Assembly (NCBI GenBank): GCA_014904845.1
Contig: MU119603.1
Location: 1-39,443, forward strand
Direction: 5' to 3'
Source of the DNA: Acephala macrosclerotiorum
Taxonomy: Eukaryota > Ascomycota > Leotiomycetes > Helotiales > Mollisiaceae
Length of the DNA: 39,443 bases
The translations under genes were made by a program, and so were the position numbers. Shown here one piece after another: positions 24,001 through 33,670 of the stretch; the stretch's first letter is position 1; each line of letters begins with the position of its first letter. The notes beneath the pieces were generated by a model. That model searched no databases and was not told the origin of the DNA. It worked only from the letters and a program-made list of their open reading frames with translations.

Positions 24001-26640
24001 AAATAATTTTTTTAATAATTTTATATTATTTTTAATCGATTTATTTTATAATAAATTATAATATTATATTAATTTTAAAAATATATATATTTTATTTTTT
24101 ATTATAATTTTTAATACGTATTTAAAGTTTTAAAAATTATTTTTTGATTTTTTTTAAATTAAAATTTTTTAAAATTTTTACAAATTTAATTATTAAATAA
24201 TAAATATTTTTTATTTAAATTTTTTCAAATATATTTAAATTATATATTATTATTATTTTTAAATAAAAATTTTAATTTATTTATTTAATTATTTATATAA
24301 TATATAAACGTTATTTTTTTTTAAAATAATTTTATTATTAATAATTATTTTAAAATATATTATTTTTTAATTTTTAAAATTATTTTTATAAAAATTTTAT
24401 AAAATTATAAAATTATATTTAAATTTTTTATATATTTCGAATTTATATAAAATAAATTTATTCAAATTTAATTTTTTAAAATCGATTTATTTTTCGTATT
24501 TATTTTTATTATATATTTATTTAAATTAATTTTTTTTAATATAAAAAAAATTAAAATAAATATTTATAATTTTTTATTTTTATAAAAAACTTTTTATTAT
24601 AATTTATATAAAAATATTATTATTATAAAAAATATTAAAATTATAAACTTTTTATATATATTATTAAATATTTATAATAATAATACGTAATTTTTAAATT
24701 TTTTTAAATTATAATAATATAATAATTAAAATATATTATTTTAAAAATTTTTTTATTAATTTAAATTAATATTTATTAAAAAAAAATTCGTTTTTATTAA
24801 TTTTAAATATTATTATAAAAATTTTCTTTATTATATTTTAAATTTTTAACGTTTATAATAATAAAAAAACAAATATATAATATTTTAAAATAAATTTCTT
24901 TATATATTAATTTAATTGAATATTTAATATTATTATTTTTTAATTTATTTTTAATCGTATTTACGAATTTAATATATACGCGTTTTAAAATAATAAATTT
25001 ATTTATTTATTTAATATAAAAAAAAATTATTAAAAAATTAATAATAATTTATTATAAATAATAAAACAATTTTAATAATTTTAAAATAACGATTTATATA
25101 TTTTAAATATAAATTATTTTTAATTTTTTTTAAAATATAATAATTTAAAAATTTAATTATTTTTTTTATTATTTAATATTTTTTTAAAAATTTTATTATT
25201 TTTTTTTATTACGTTTTTAAATTTTTTATTTTTCATTTTTTCGTTTTATTTATTTTTAATTAAATTATTAAAAAAAAAATATTATATTTATTAATATTTT
25301 AATAAATATATTAATTTCTATTATTAAAAATTATTAAAAAAAAATATAAATAATACGAATAAATTTTTTTTTATTATTTAAATTTAATTTAAATTTTTTT
25401 TTATAATAATAAAATAAAAATATAAATAATATTTATTTTTAAATAAAATTTCTTTTATTATATTAAAACGAATTTATTATTTAAAAGTTTTTTTTTTTTT
25501 TTATAAAAATATAAAATTATAATTAATATTTTATTATTTATTAATTGTTTTTTTTATAAAAATTCAATTTATAATAAAAAAATATTACGATTATAATTAT
25601 ATTATTAATTATTTTATTAATAATATTAAAAATCGTTTTAATTTTTTTTTAAATTTAAAATTATAATATAAAAATATTATTAAAAAAAATATAATTTCAA
25701 GTTTTAAAAATATAAAATATAAAAAAATAAATATATAAAACGTTAAACGAAATTTTTATTAAAATAAAAACGAATTTATTTTATAAATAAATATTAATTA
25801 AAAATAAAATCGTTATTTTATATAATTTTAAATAATTATATAAATAAAATTATATTATAATTATTATAAAAAAATATAAATTTATTTTATATTATTTATA
25901 ATTTTTATATAAATATATAAAAATTTAAAAATTTTTATTAATTTATATATATTTAATTAATTTATAATATAATAATATTATTTTATTTTATTAAATTTAA
26001 AATTCGTATTAATTATATATTACAAATTATATAAATAATTTATTTTTTATAAAATTAATTAAATTTTTTTTTTTTATATTTTTATATTAAAAAATATAAA
26101 TAATAATATAAAAAAAAATATAAAAAAATTATATATATAATAATAAAAAATAAAAATAAAAATATATTTTAATATTATTATTATTTTAAATTTATTATTA
26201 ATTAATTTTTTTTATTTTATAAATATATTAAATCGTTTATAATTTTTAATAATATTAGTTTTTCAATTTTTAATTACGTATTTTTAAATAATAAAATAAA
26301 TATTATATATATATTTAAATAAAATTAATAAAAAAAAATTATTTATAAATTTTTATATTTTTAAAAAAAAATTTATTTTTTATTTTAATTTTTTATAAAA
26401 TATAATTTTTCTTATTAAGTATTTTTTAAATAAAACTTTTTTTAATAAACGTTATTATAATTTTAAATTTCGTTTTTTTTTAATATAATATTTAATAATA
26501 AATAAATATTAAATTACTAAACGAATTTTTTTAAAAATATTAAAAATTTAATCGTTATTTTAAAGTTTTATAAAATTGTTAAAACTTGAATATATAATTA
26601 AAAAAAAATCAAAGATTATAAATATTAATTTACTTTTTTA
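21020..26640. repeat. 5.6-kb extreme AT-rich island, RIP-like
   Basis: More than 5.5 kb of almost pure A/T with no open frame of note. Scattered C and G occur almost only as the dinucleotide CG. In the first 700 bases (21061-21760), for example, nearly all cytosines are in acg or tcg, with only a few in CA or CT. RIP in ascomycetes prefers CpA and spares CpG most, so saturation RIP of repeats would leave this pattern. The original element(s) cannot be identified. Both edges are sharp: at the left, around gattgattgattta and agtccactgac (20980-21040); at the right, near cgcacggcccccg (26650). Confidence 0.85.
23876..23981. repeat. Perfect 2 x 53-bp tandem duplication inside the AT island
   Basis: Copy 1 is 23876-23928 and copy 2 is 23929-23981; both begin caaatttattataattt and end in attattttttt. 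I see no difference between them. The unit is too short to be a RIP substrate by known thresholds, and it probably arose by slippage after the island had degraded. Confidence 0.85.
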
Positions 26641-26812
26641 TATTATTATCGTTGGTATTCGCACGGCCCCCGTTTGGCCCTACTAGTACGTTTTAGTACT
26701 ATTGTCTAAAGTCGTATTTGAACCTTATTGTACTCCGTCTAGAGCATTTCAAATTTGCAAGCTCTTATCTTCTTATCTCCGGCTCTTCATTTGAGGTCTA
26801 AATGCCCAATCA

Positions 26813-26940
26813 CAGCCTCGTATGCAAGCTCGACATGGCCCATGCCCGAGAGGCGCCAAAGTCAGCCTCGTATGCAAGCTCGACGTGGCTCATGCAGCTA
26901 TGCCCAAATCTGCCCGAGAGGCGCCAAGTCAGCCTCGTGG
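26813..26940 (+). repeat. Imperfect direct repeats upstream of the HET-ankyrin gene
   Basis: The block cagcctcgtatgcaagctcg occurs at 26813 and 26863 (50-bp period), and its start recurs at 26930. The linker tgcccgagaggcgccaa lies at 26843 and again at 26911. Copies differ at a few bases. It sits in the 5' flank 160-290 bp before the start codon at 27099 and immediately after the AT island. It may be UTR, promoter or a transposon-end remnant. Confidence 0.75.
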
Positions 26941-27098
26941 GACTGAACGCAGACGATATATTTCGTCGTCCTGTGCAACGACTCTTTCTTTCTCTGCCAT
27001 CCTTTCTTCCCTTGGTACTGTGGAATCTCGCCAGCCAAGATTAGTTAGAATTGTCCAACACGCGCAAGTTCAAATTTCCGTGTACGAGCTCTTTTACC

Positions 27099-29670
27099 AT
27101 GTCCCAGTACCATTATTCCTCGCTTTCGCCGGGGCTCGACAGTATTCGCTTGCTTCGCCTAATGCCACATAAAAACGAGAGCACAGAGAGGACCGAAATA
27201 CAATGCGAGCTTTTCGAGCACACTCTACAGGATCCGGGCAAAGGGTCTCATCTGTACGAGGCTTTATCCTACACATGGGGCGGTTCGGACAAGCCTCGTT
27301 CCATCTCCATAAACAAGAAAAGCTTGGCCGTTACGGAAAACCTCTACGCGGCTCTATTACGTCTTCGAGATCGCTCTCTTGAACGAATTCTATGGATAGA
27401 TGCTATTTGCATCAACCAAGAAAACTTGAAGGAACAGGGTCAACAGGTTCAGCTTATGGCGAAAATCTATAGCAAAGCAACCCGTGTACTTGTTTGGCTT
27501 GGAGAGATGGTAGATAATAGCGATACAGCGCTGGAAAGGATACGCATTGCTGCAGAAAATGAGTCTCCGGATTCTTTAAACGACAAAACAATACAGCAAG
27601 CGATTTTGGCGCTGCTTCAGCGACCGTGGTTTCGGCGCATCTGGGTAAGTGAGTAGACGCTCGACTCTATACGCAGAAATAACTAACAGATCTATCTAGG
27701 TACTTCAAGAAGTTGCCGCAGCTCGACAAATCCTGATTATGTGTGGTTCTACGGCGATTGATGGGTACGCCTTCTGCTTAGGTGTAAATTGTTTTTACGA
27801 AGCCCACCGAGACTTAGAGAGGTCGATCCGTTCAATAACCTACCTGATAAGGGGAGCAATCTTCCGGCGCAAACACGCAATGAGTGAGCCAGGCAGGGCC
27901 TCTCTCGATATACGCCCCTTAGGCGAGCTGATAGATATGTTCCATACCCACGAGGCTACCAAGCTCGTCGACAAGGTGTATGCTTTGCTCGGCATGAGCT
28001 CTGATGACCCCAGCACAGCTGGCTTGTTGCCTGACTACGAGGTTCCGTGGGAAAACCTCTTCAAGGATCTTGTCAAGTTCCTCCTCTGTGAACAGGTATA
28101 TGTGAAGACTTGGGGTGATAAGGAGAGGGCAGTAATTAAGAGCAAGGGTTGTATTCTTGGCCAGGTGTTGTCAATAGAAGGCGATGACAGACACAGGGTG
28201 AATATTATTTTCAAGAATATGCCGGAGCACTTGGGATGCAAGAGGGAATGGCACGCTCTCTGGACTCTCCAGGCTTCAGTGAAACACATCCGGGAGGGTG
28301 ATATCGTCTGCCTTCTACAAGGAGCTTCGAAGCCAATGATTATTCGACCATCCAAAGATTACTTTACTGTTATTAGAATTGCAGCTTCTCCAGAAGGCAA
28401 ACTAACCGGGAGTGGAGATATCGAATGGTCAAAGCTTTTACGATCGATAACAGCCTTTCCACGTGATTTTCTACTTTACTGGAACTGGGGAAATCCCCTG
28501 GAGAAGTTGCAAGATCCAGGAGAATACGAAGTCTTGGTACGAACAAACAATTGGGTGTCGGAACATTCAAAGACAGAGCTAGGAGGCCGTTTGGACAAAG
28601 CGACTAGAACATGGAACGTTGCAATGATACTAGATGACTTAGAAGAGTATGAAAAGGCAGAAGAGTGGCTTCGAGAAGCAATAGAGGGCTATGAGATGGC
28701 GTTTGGAGAAGAGGATCCACATACGCTGAAAAGCCAATACGGTCGAACACCGCTATCGTGGGCCGCAGGGATCGGGTACGATACGGTAGTAGACTTCCTA
28801 CTTGCGAAAGATGGTATCGATCCGGACTTGAAGGATAGTCAATCCGGTCGGGCGCCGTTGTCGTGGGCAGCAGAACAAGGGCACGAGGCCGTGGTCCAGC
28901 TGCTGCTCGCGACGGGCAAAGTCGATATTAACTCAAAGGACAAAAACGGTCGAACGCCATTATCGAGAGCAGCGGAACGAGGGCACGAGGCTATAATTCA
29001 GCTGCTGCTCGCGACAGGCAAAGTCGATATTGACTCGAAAGACACTCACGACGATCGAACGCCGCTATCGTGGGCAGCGGAACGAGGGCATAAGGCCGTG
29101 GTCCAGCTACTACTCGCGACGGGCAAAGTCAATATTGACTCGAAAAACGGGTACAAGGGTCGAACGCCGCTATCGTGGGCGGCAGAAGGAGGGCACGAGG
29201 CCGTGGTCCAGCTACTGCTCGCTACAGGCAAGGTCGATGTTGACTCGAAAGGCGAGGACTCGAAAGGCGGGTATAGTCGAACGCCGCTATCGTGGGCAGC
29301 GGAACGAGGGCACGAGGCCGTGGTCCAGCTGCTGCTCGCGACGGGCAAGGTCGATATTGACTCGAAAGGCGGGTACGGTCAGACGCCGCTATCGTGGGCA
29401 GCAGAAAAAGGGCACGAGACCGTGGTCCAACTGCTGCTCGCAACCGGCAAGGTCGATATTGACTCGAAAGACAGGTACGAGGGTCGAACGCCGCTATGGA
29501 GAGCAGCGGAAGGAGGGCACGAGGCCGTAGTCCGGCTGCTGCTTGCGACGGGCAAGGTCGATGTTGACTCACCGGACATGTGGTTTCAGAGGCCGCTGTC
29601 GCGGGCAAAAGACAATAACCATGAAAATGTAATAAAGCTCCTTACTCCTCTTTGTCAAATAAAATATTAG
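27099..29670 (+). CDS. HET-domain protein with TPR-like segment and ankyrin repeats
   Basis: Two exons, 27099-27644 and 27700-29670; 838 aa. Intron 1 (55 nt) has a GTAAGT donor and a CTAAC branch site, and joins RRIW to VLQEVAAARQI, the conserved RxxWVxQE HET motif. The HET domain (PF06985) spans roughly 50-200: YEALSYTWGG (54-62), LWIDAICINQENLKEQGQQV (98-117), MAKIYSKATRVLVWLG (120-135). Residues about 340-490 are a HET-tail region. Around 490-527 a single LEEYEKAEEWLREAIEGYE segment ending GEEDPHTL looks like a kinesin-light-chain-type TPR remnant. From about 528 to the end are some nine ankyrin repeats (GRTPLSWAAERGHEAVVQLL type). HET plus superstructure-forming repeats is a known layout of fungal non-self recognition proteins. 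The upstream in-frame ATG at 27051 adds 16 atypical residues; MSQYHYSSLSPGLDSIRLLR is the family-typical start. It lies 460 bp from the AT island. Confidence 0.92.
28741..29590 (+). repeat. Near-identical ankyrin-encoding DNA repeats
   Basis: Repeat starts, marked by the codons for (G)RTPLS, lie at 28741, 28846, 28948, 29053, 29158, 29275, 29377, 29482 and, degenerate, 29587. The steps are 105, 102, 105, 105, 117, 102, 105 and 105 bp, all multiples of three. The internal units share long identical runs such as ctgctcgcgacgggcaa and gcagcggaacgagggcac. The first and last units are diverged, which is expected when internal units are homogenised by unequal exchange or gene conversion. Confidence 0.92.
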
Positions 29671-30417
29671 ACTCTGGAATCATTAATATAGTACTTTGAA
29701 ATATTTGATCTCACTAAAATGCTAGGAAATTAAAAGAGTTTAAAAGTATATAGTTACTCGCTTTCCTTATATTCTCCTCAAAGGGGAGAGCGTTCGTTGG
29801 GATGATACCAAGGTATCGCGATCGTCCGCGTATGATGTTTCAAAAATCTTATGAAGAGAATATATTCAGAAATCTGTAAAAGAGCTGAAGAAGCATGTTG
29901 TTATAATTGAAGAAGATGATATTGTTATGGATGAGTGGATCAAATATATTTTATGTGTCGGAACTATACTAAGCTATTTCGTTTTTTGATTTTAATTCAT
30001 TAAGTTAACTTTTAGTCTACTGTACAGTATGCAATGCGGACTGTGAATGAAAAGCAGTTACGGCATGCTTTTTATTTGATAATATTTCTAACAAAGTCAT
30101 GTATAAAGAGGCACTTGTCATTATATCTGGTTAAGCAATTTATGACGATGGGCGTTAAAATATTTATAGCAATCCTCCTCTTCAGGCTCTTCTAAAGTTT
30201 TCGGATATTGAGACGTTCTAAAATCGAATGTATGCAATTGAGCTTCTACCTCCTGCTATACGATATGGAGAATATTCTAAATGAGAGTTTCCGAAAGCCC
30301 TTGTCCATAGGAATCACAACACTCATGAGCAGGGAGTAGCGAAGCTATCCCACTCAATTCATTCTCACCACGTCTTTTCACCCAAGATACATGGCTCATT
30401 TAATTGATTGTATTGCT
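29671..30417. other. Intergenic region with a possible decayed ORF
   Basis: No intact gene. Around 29870-29990 the plus strand has a 37-codon open stretch with protein-like composition (KELKKHVVIIEEDDIVMDEW) ending in TGA and preceded by stops in the same frame; it may be a remnant exon of an unknown gene or transposon. The rest is moderately AT-rich with no recognisable feature. Confidence 0.35.
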
Positions 30418-31134
30418 TCACAGTTGCCGCGGCGGTGCCTCGCATGACGTGCCGATGCAGCAAGAGATCGAGTTGCTTCCAAAATTATTTACGTTGGCCT
30501 CGTTATCTTTGGGAAATGTATAGGCAGCACCTGCACAAGGCGCAAAGAAACTTGGCGGGGGTCCATCGTCAAGATTTACCGCAGGGTTGAGGCAAACGGG
30601 GCCGTCAGTTTGGTTACTGCACTTGGCCTCCTTGAAGAGATCAATATTACAACCAGTGATTGCTATTCCCTGAGTGGAACAGGTGATAGGCACGGAATAG
30701 CCATCCACGTAGCTGACATCGATATCTGGAATAGCAACAGTGGCATTTTTAGGGACGATGAAGCTTCCTTCGATCTTGCTTCCATATGGGCTGAGGTTTG
30801 GCCCAATGTTCACCCTCCCAGCCCATCCAGTTGGGTAAAGATACTGAGTACTAGAAGAATCAGGGAGTTTCGTGGGTTGTGGGTCACCCAATGGAGACGG
30901 GAAGCCCGCATTCAAGCCAAAGGAGAGGGATACCTGTGCCCCATACGAATTTGTGATTGCAATTGTCATTTCGTCGTCTGTATCGCTAGTAGCTGCCAAT
31001 GTACTCATCGCTGTTGAAATGCCTAGCGTACTGAGAAGATGGTCGATCGCAGCGTTATGAGTTGTGCATGGTGTTGCAACTATCAGAGTCTCAGACATAA
31101 GAAGCGAGACGGTGACACAATACGTAGCTCTCAT
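30418..31134 (-). CDS. Thaumatin-like secreted protein
   Basis: Single-exon 238-aa frame. The N-terminus is hydrophobic (MRATYCVTVSLLMSETLIVA) and fits a signal peptide, although it contains one Glu. The fold-defining features of thaumatin-like proteins are present: PTGWAGRVNIGPNL (near 100-113), DIDVSYVDGYSVPITC (near 138-153; compare the family's DVSLVDGFNIP), FFAPCAGAAYTFPKDN (near 197-212) and a Cys-rich end (SISCCIGTSC). The number of cysteines is below the 16 of plant thaumatins, as in small fungal members. Such proteins are extracellular; some bind or cut beta-glucan, but the acidic-cleft residues cannot be assessed here. A second in-frame Met is at residue 13. A TTAAATA element on the gene's strand near 31216-31222 lies about 85 nt upstream of the start. 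Confidence 0.72.
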   Translation of the reverse strand: MRATYCVTVSLLMSETLIVATPCTTHNAAIDHLLSTLGISTAMSTLAATSDTDDEMTIAITNSYGAQVSLSFGLNAGFPSPLGDPQPTKLPDSSSTQYLYPTGWAGRVNIGPNLSPYGSKIEGSFIVPKNATVAIPDIDVSYVDGYSVPITCSTQGIAITGCNIDLFKEAKCSNQTDGPVCLNPAVNLDDGPPPSFFAPCAGAAYTFPKDNEANVNNFGSNSISCCIGTSCEAPPRQL

Positions 31135-32262
31135 TCTGGCTGAGCTGGGTTACAAACAGATCTTTCGGAGAGTAATTTGAAGCAATGAGGCGTTTGGGTA
31201 TTTTAGCACAGCTCGGTATTTAAGGGTGTCTAAGGTGTCTAAGGCGTTTAAAGCTTTTATTATTAGATCTCAGCCCCTTACGGAGTGTCTTCCTACAGCC
31301 TGGAGGACCTGTATTACGTGACGTAGGTCCCAATCGCTAATTGTGGACGGCAAAGTGCAAGAAATACTTGACCAGCATTTTAGCAAGGCGGAACGTCATA
31401 ATAAAGCAATCGTGAATATGTGTGATTAAGACTTGGAAAAATCTCATTCTTTTTGAAAGAGTGGCAGTCCTTTGAACGCAGAGATTGGGAGTTTGTTTTT
31501 GCCCTTTAATATAGAGCAGAAAAAAGAACCAGCCTAAATATGCTCTCGTTAGTCTTGACTTAATTACGAAAGTTCATTCTTACCTAATAATATACAGTAA
31601 TATACCTTAACTTTTAGCGGTTCTATCACCTGCTTTTGCTTAGTGAGGAACCAAGAAATAGTAGGTACAGTAGAGGTGGAAAGATGAGAGGAGCCTGATT
31701 TTGCCCTCCACGCTTTATGAATGAAGATCTGCAGAGCCGAAAAATGAAACAGCCCAAACATGCTCTCGAGGATTCAGACCCAGAAAATTGAACCTTGCCC
31801 AAAGTGTCTACGTCTGGCCGCTTCCTCACACTAACCCGCACCGTGAAGACCTTCCCAGCTTCCTACTAGGTATTAGCATGGATTCCAGAGCATCTCGCAA
31901 TGCCATGAGCGGCACACCTTGCGATGCTACGGGTGGCGGGCTCGGCTTTGAGGTTGATGCTAGAGTATCTCGCGATGCTGTGGGCGGCGGTTTTGACATT
32001 AGACCTAGAGCATCTCGCGATGCTGCGGGTGGCAGGTTTTGAGGTTGAACTTAGAGCATCTTGTAATGCTACAGGCGGCAAATGACTGATCTTGAGCCGG
32101 ATACTAGTGATGAAGTCGAAAATATTCATAGTCGTCATGATGGGGACCTTGGAGGCGGTCTTACGAGGCAATTAGCACATGACTTTGTGAATTACATACT
32201 CGCCTTAGATAGAGATTCTAGATTTAATTTCAATGACAGGGTATATTCCCGTTAAATAAATC
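31135..32262. other. Intergenic region with small repeats
   Basis: Contains the thaumatin-like gene's 5' flank, a triple gtctaagg-type repeat at about 31227-31246, and a minisatellite at 31887-32080. Directly after the minisatellite, a 57-codon plus-strand frame (32082-32255) begins MTDLEPDTSDEVENIHSR and is hydrophilic with a plausible start; no family is recognised, and it may be a TE or gene fragment. The 31470-31790 stretch shows no feature. Confidence 0.4.
31887..32080 (+). repeat. About 45-bp degenerate minisatellite
   Basis: Copies of agagcatctcgcgatgctg followed by a Gly-rich gggtggcggg segment start near 31887, 31962, 32007 and 32053, with a partial copy near 31917. Read on the plus strand (frame from 31788) they encode a repeated RASRDAxGGxF-like peptide that stops after the third full copy. 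In the fourth copy cgcgat has become tgtaat, three transitions of the RIP type (C to T, G to A). Confidence 0.75.
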
Positions 32263-33005
32263 TTAATTTAAAGACAGCTCGGATTTTAGTTCTGCTAATA
32301 ACACGGAGAACCTGCTCATTCCGTCGCTATATTTAATTACATTGCTTTGAGACTGCTCTGCTATTATTTTCCACTCTTGTATCTGCTCCTCCAGCATTAG
32401 ATTACCTTTCTGCAACTCTTTGATTGCAGTTTGTAAGTGATTCACTTTTTCTTCAGCCTGGCGCCTCATTTCCAGTTCTATAGTTACTTGATTCCTGCAT
32501 TTGTTCAACTCGCAAATGAGTCTAGCTTCGCTTTTTTGCAACTCATCAATCTTTGCAGTAAAGCTTACTCCAGTTTTAGGAGAACACAAATACCACATTT
32601 CAATTAGTTTCAACATCTGGCTGAAATTAATATAAATAGAACCCACTTTTCCTTGAGCACTCTCTGTTTGTATTTCGCGTATCGAATTCATCCCAATCGC
32701 CGCAAACGATACGCCAACCCCCTCATATAATTCTATAAGGCTCCTGTTTGAGTGATCACTTATGTTCTTCAAGAAGAGATGCTCTTTCTCCTTCACTCTC
32801 TCCCAAGTATATGGATCGTCCACGGTTGGTTTAAGCCGTACTTGGGATAGCTCTACCAGTATTCCCAATCTACTATCTTGAACTTTATTAGCCAGAGTAA
32901 GATCAAAAATGGTCTGTATATCTTACGGATATGGGCTGACAATTTCTGTCGGCATTTTCTGTTCCACTCGGCACGTTTCAAGTTACTCGGCCGAGCGGTG
33001 GCCAT
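32263..33005 (-). CDS. Coiled-coil protein of unrecognised family (copy A)
   Basis: Two exons, 33005-32927 and 32876-32263; 693 nt, 230 aa. The 50-nt intron has a GTAAGA donor, a GCTAAT branch site and a TTCAAG acceptor, and the same intron position and phase are seen in the damaged paralog at 37.0-37.7 kb, which supports the model. The start ATG gives MATARPSNLKRAEW; the frame stays open upstream to about 33180 without another ATG, so a longer first exon is possible. A conserved block follows the intron: LGILVELSQVRLKP, then DDPYTWERVKEKEHLFLKNI and SDHSNRSLIELYEGVGVSF. Residues about 130-225 are a long coiled coil (FTAKIDELQKSEARLICEL and onward). I recognise no domain. Function unknown; the coiled coil suggests self-association or a scaffold. 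Confidence 0.6.
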
Positions 33006-33405
33006 TTGATGCTGCTTTATTAAATCGCAATAACGTTTGTTTTGATTTTCTCTTATTGCTTGGCAGGTAGGCTCTAAGAGATGAAATTCTGATGATGGCA
33101 CTGGGTGGAGCTGCAATATACTATATTCGGTCCGGTAATCTAGAGATTTCCAAATACGCAGAATATTGATGCCTGCACACTAGGTCGGAGAGACGCCAGT
33201 ATTAGACGGCAATCATTTCAGGGGCCTTCCTGCATAGGTTGCCATTTTTGGCGCCTTTCTAGATGCGTATCATCAAGTAAGGGAGGTAGTTTAAGGGGCA
33301 AGAATAGCCCCATGAAAAGAGAAAAGGTCCGCGCCTGGGAATTATTTTCCAGGGTCCCTTCTCTAGAGCCCGAATCATCCTTTTCCGAATTTCTTATTCT
33401 CCATG
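33006..33405. other. Flank between gene A and the hAT insertion
   Basis: 5' flank of copy A. A minus-strand frame (33409-33218) is open and, once the transposon is removed, would extend a few codons through the target site into the right flank. It has no recognised family and is not called as a gene. Nothing else is visible. Confidence 0.4.
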
Positions 33406-33413
33406 CCAAAGCT
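33406..33413 (+). repeat. Target-site duplication, left copy
   Basis: CCAAAGCT directly before the left terminal inverted repeat; identical to 36927-36934 after the right end. Confidence 0.95.
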
Positions 33414-33443
33414 CAGTGTGTCAAAGGATTACTCAAGTTATTT

Positions 33444-33526
33444 GAGTTACTCAAATAATTATTCATTGAGTAATGAGTAAAATAAGAGTAATGATTCCTA
33501 AAATATATTGAGTAGAATAGAGTAAT
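33444..33526 (+). repeat. hAT subterminal direct repeat, left copy
   Basis: About 83 bp beginning GAGTTACTCAAATAATTA and containing AATGAGTAAAATAAGAGTAA and TTGAGTAGAATA. It matches 36809-36887 in the same orientation with a few substitutions and small gaps. Rich in TTACTC/GAGTAA words, probably transposase-binding sites. Confidence 0.85.
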
Positions 33527-33670
33527 TACTCAAGAGTTATTCGAGTAATATATCACGTGATATATGATTTTAGTATATTCTTCTACTTTATATTAATAAA
33601 ATATAAAAAATAATAAAGTATTTATAAAGGACTTAGATTCTATTATATATAACTAATTATATATATAAGA

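Noticed and set aside
21020..26640. Possible CRISPR-like, centromeric or mitochondrial DNA
   Set aside because: No regular spacer structure and no mitochondrial gene or tRNA signal; the CpG-only cytosine pattern is better explained by RIP. A centromere-like role cannot be tested from sequence alone.
28035..29608. Long antisense and alternate-frame open stretches across the HET-ankyrin gene
   Set aside because: They arise because the GC-rich ankyrin repeats lack stops in other frames; the products are Arg/Pro/Ser-rich and repeat with the same period as the real gene.
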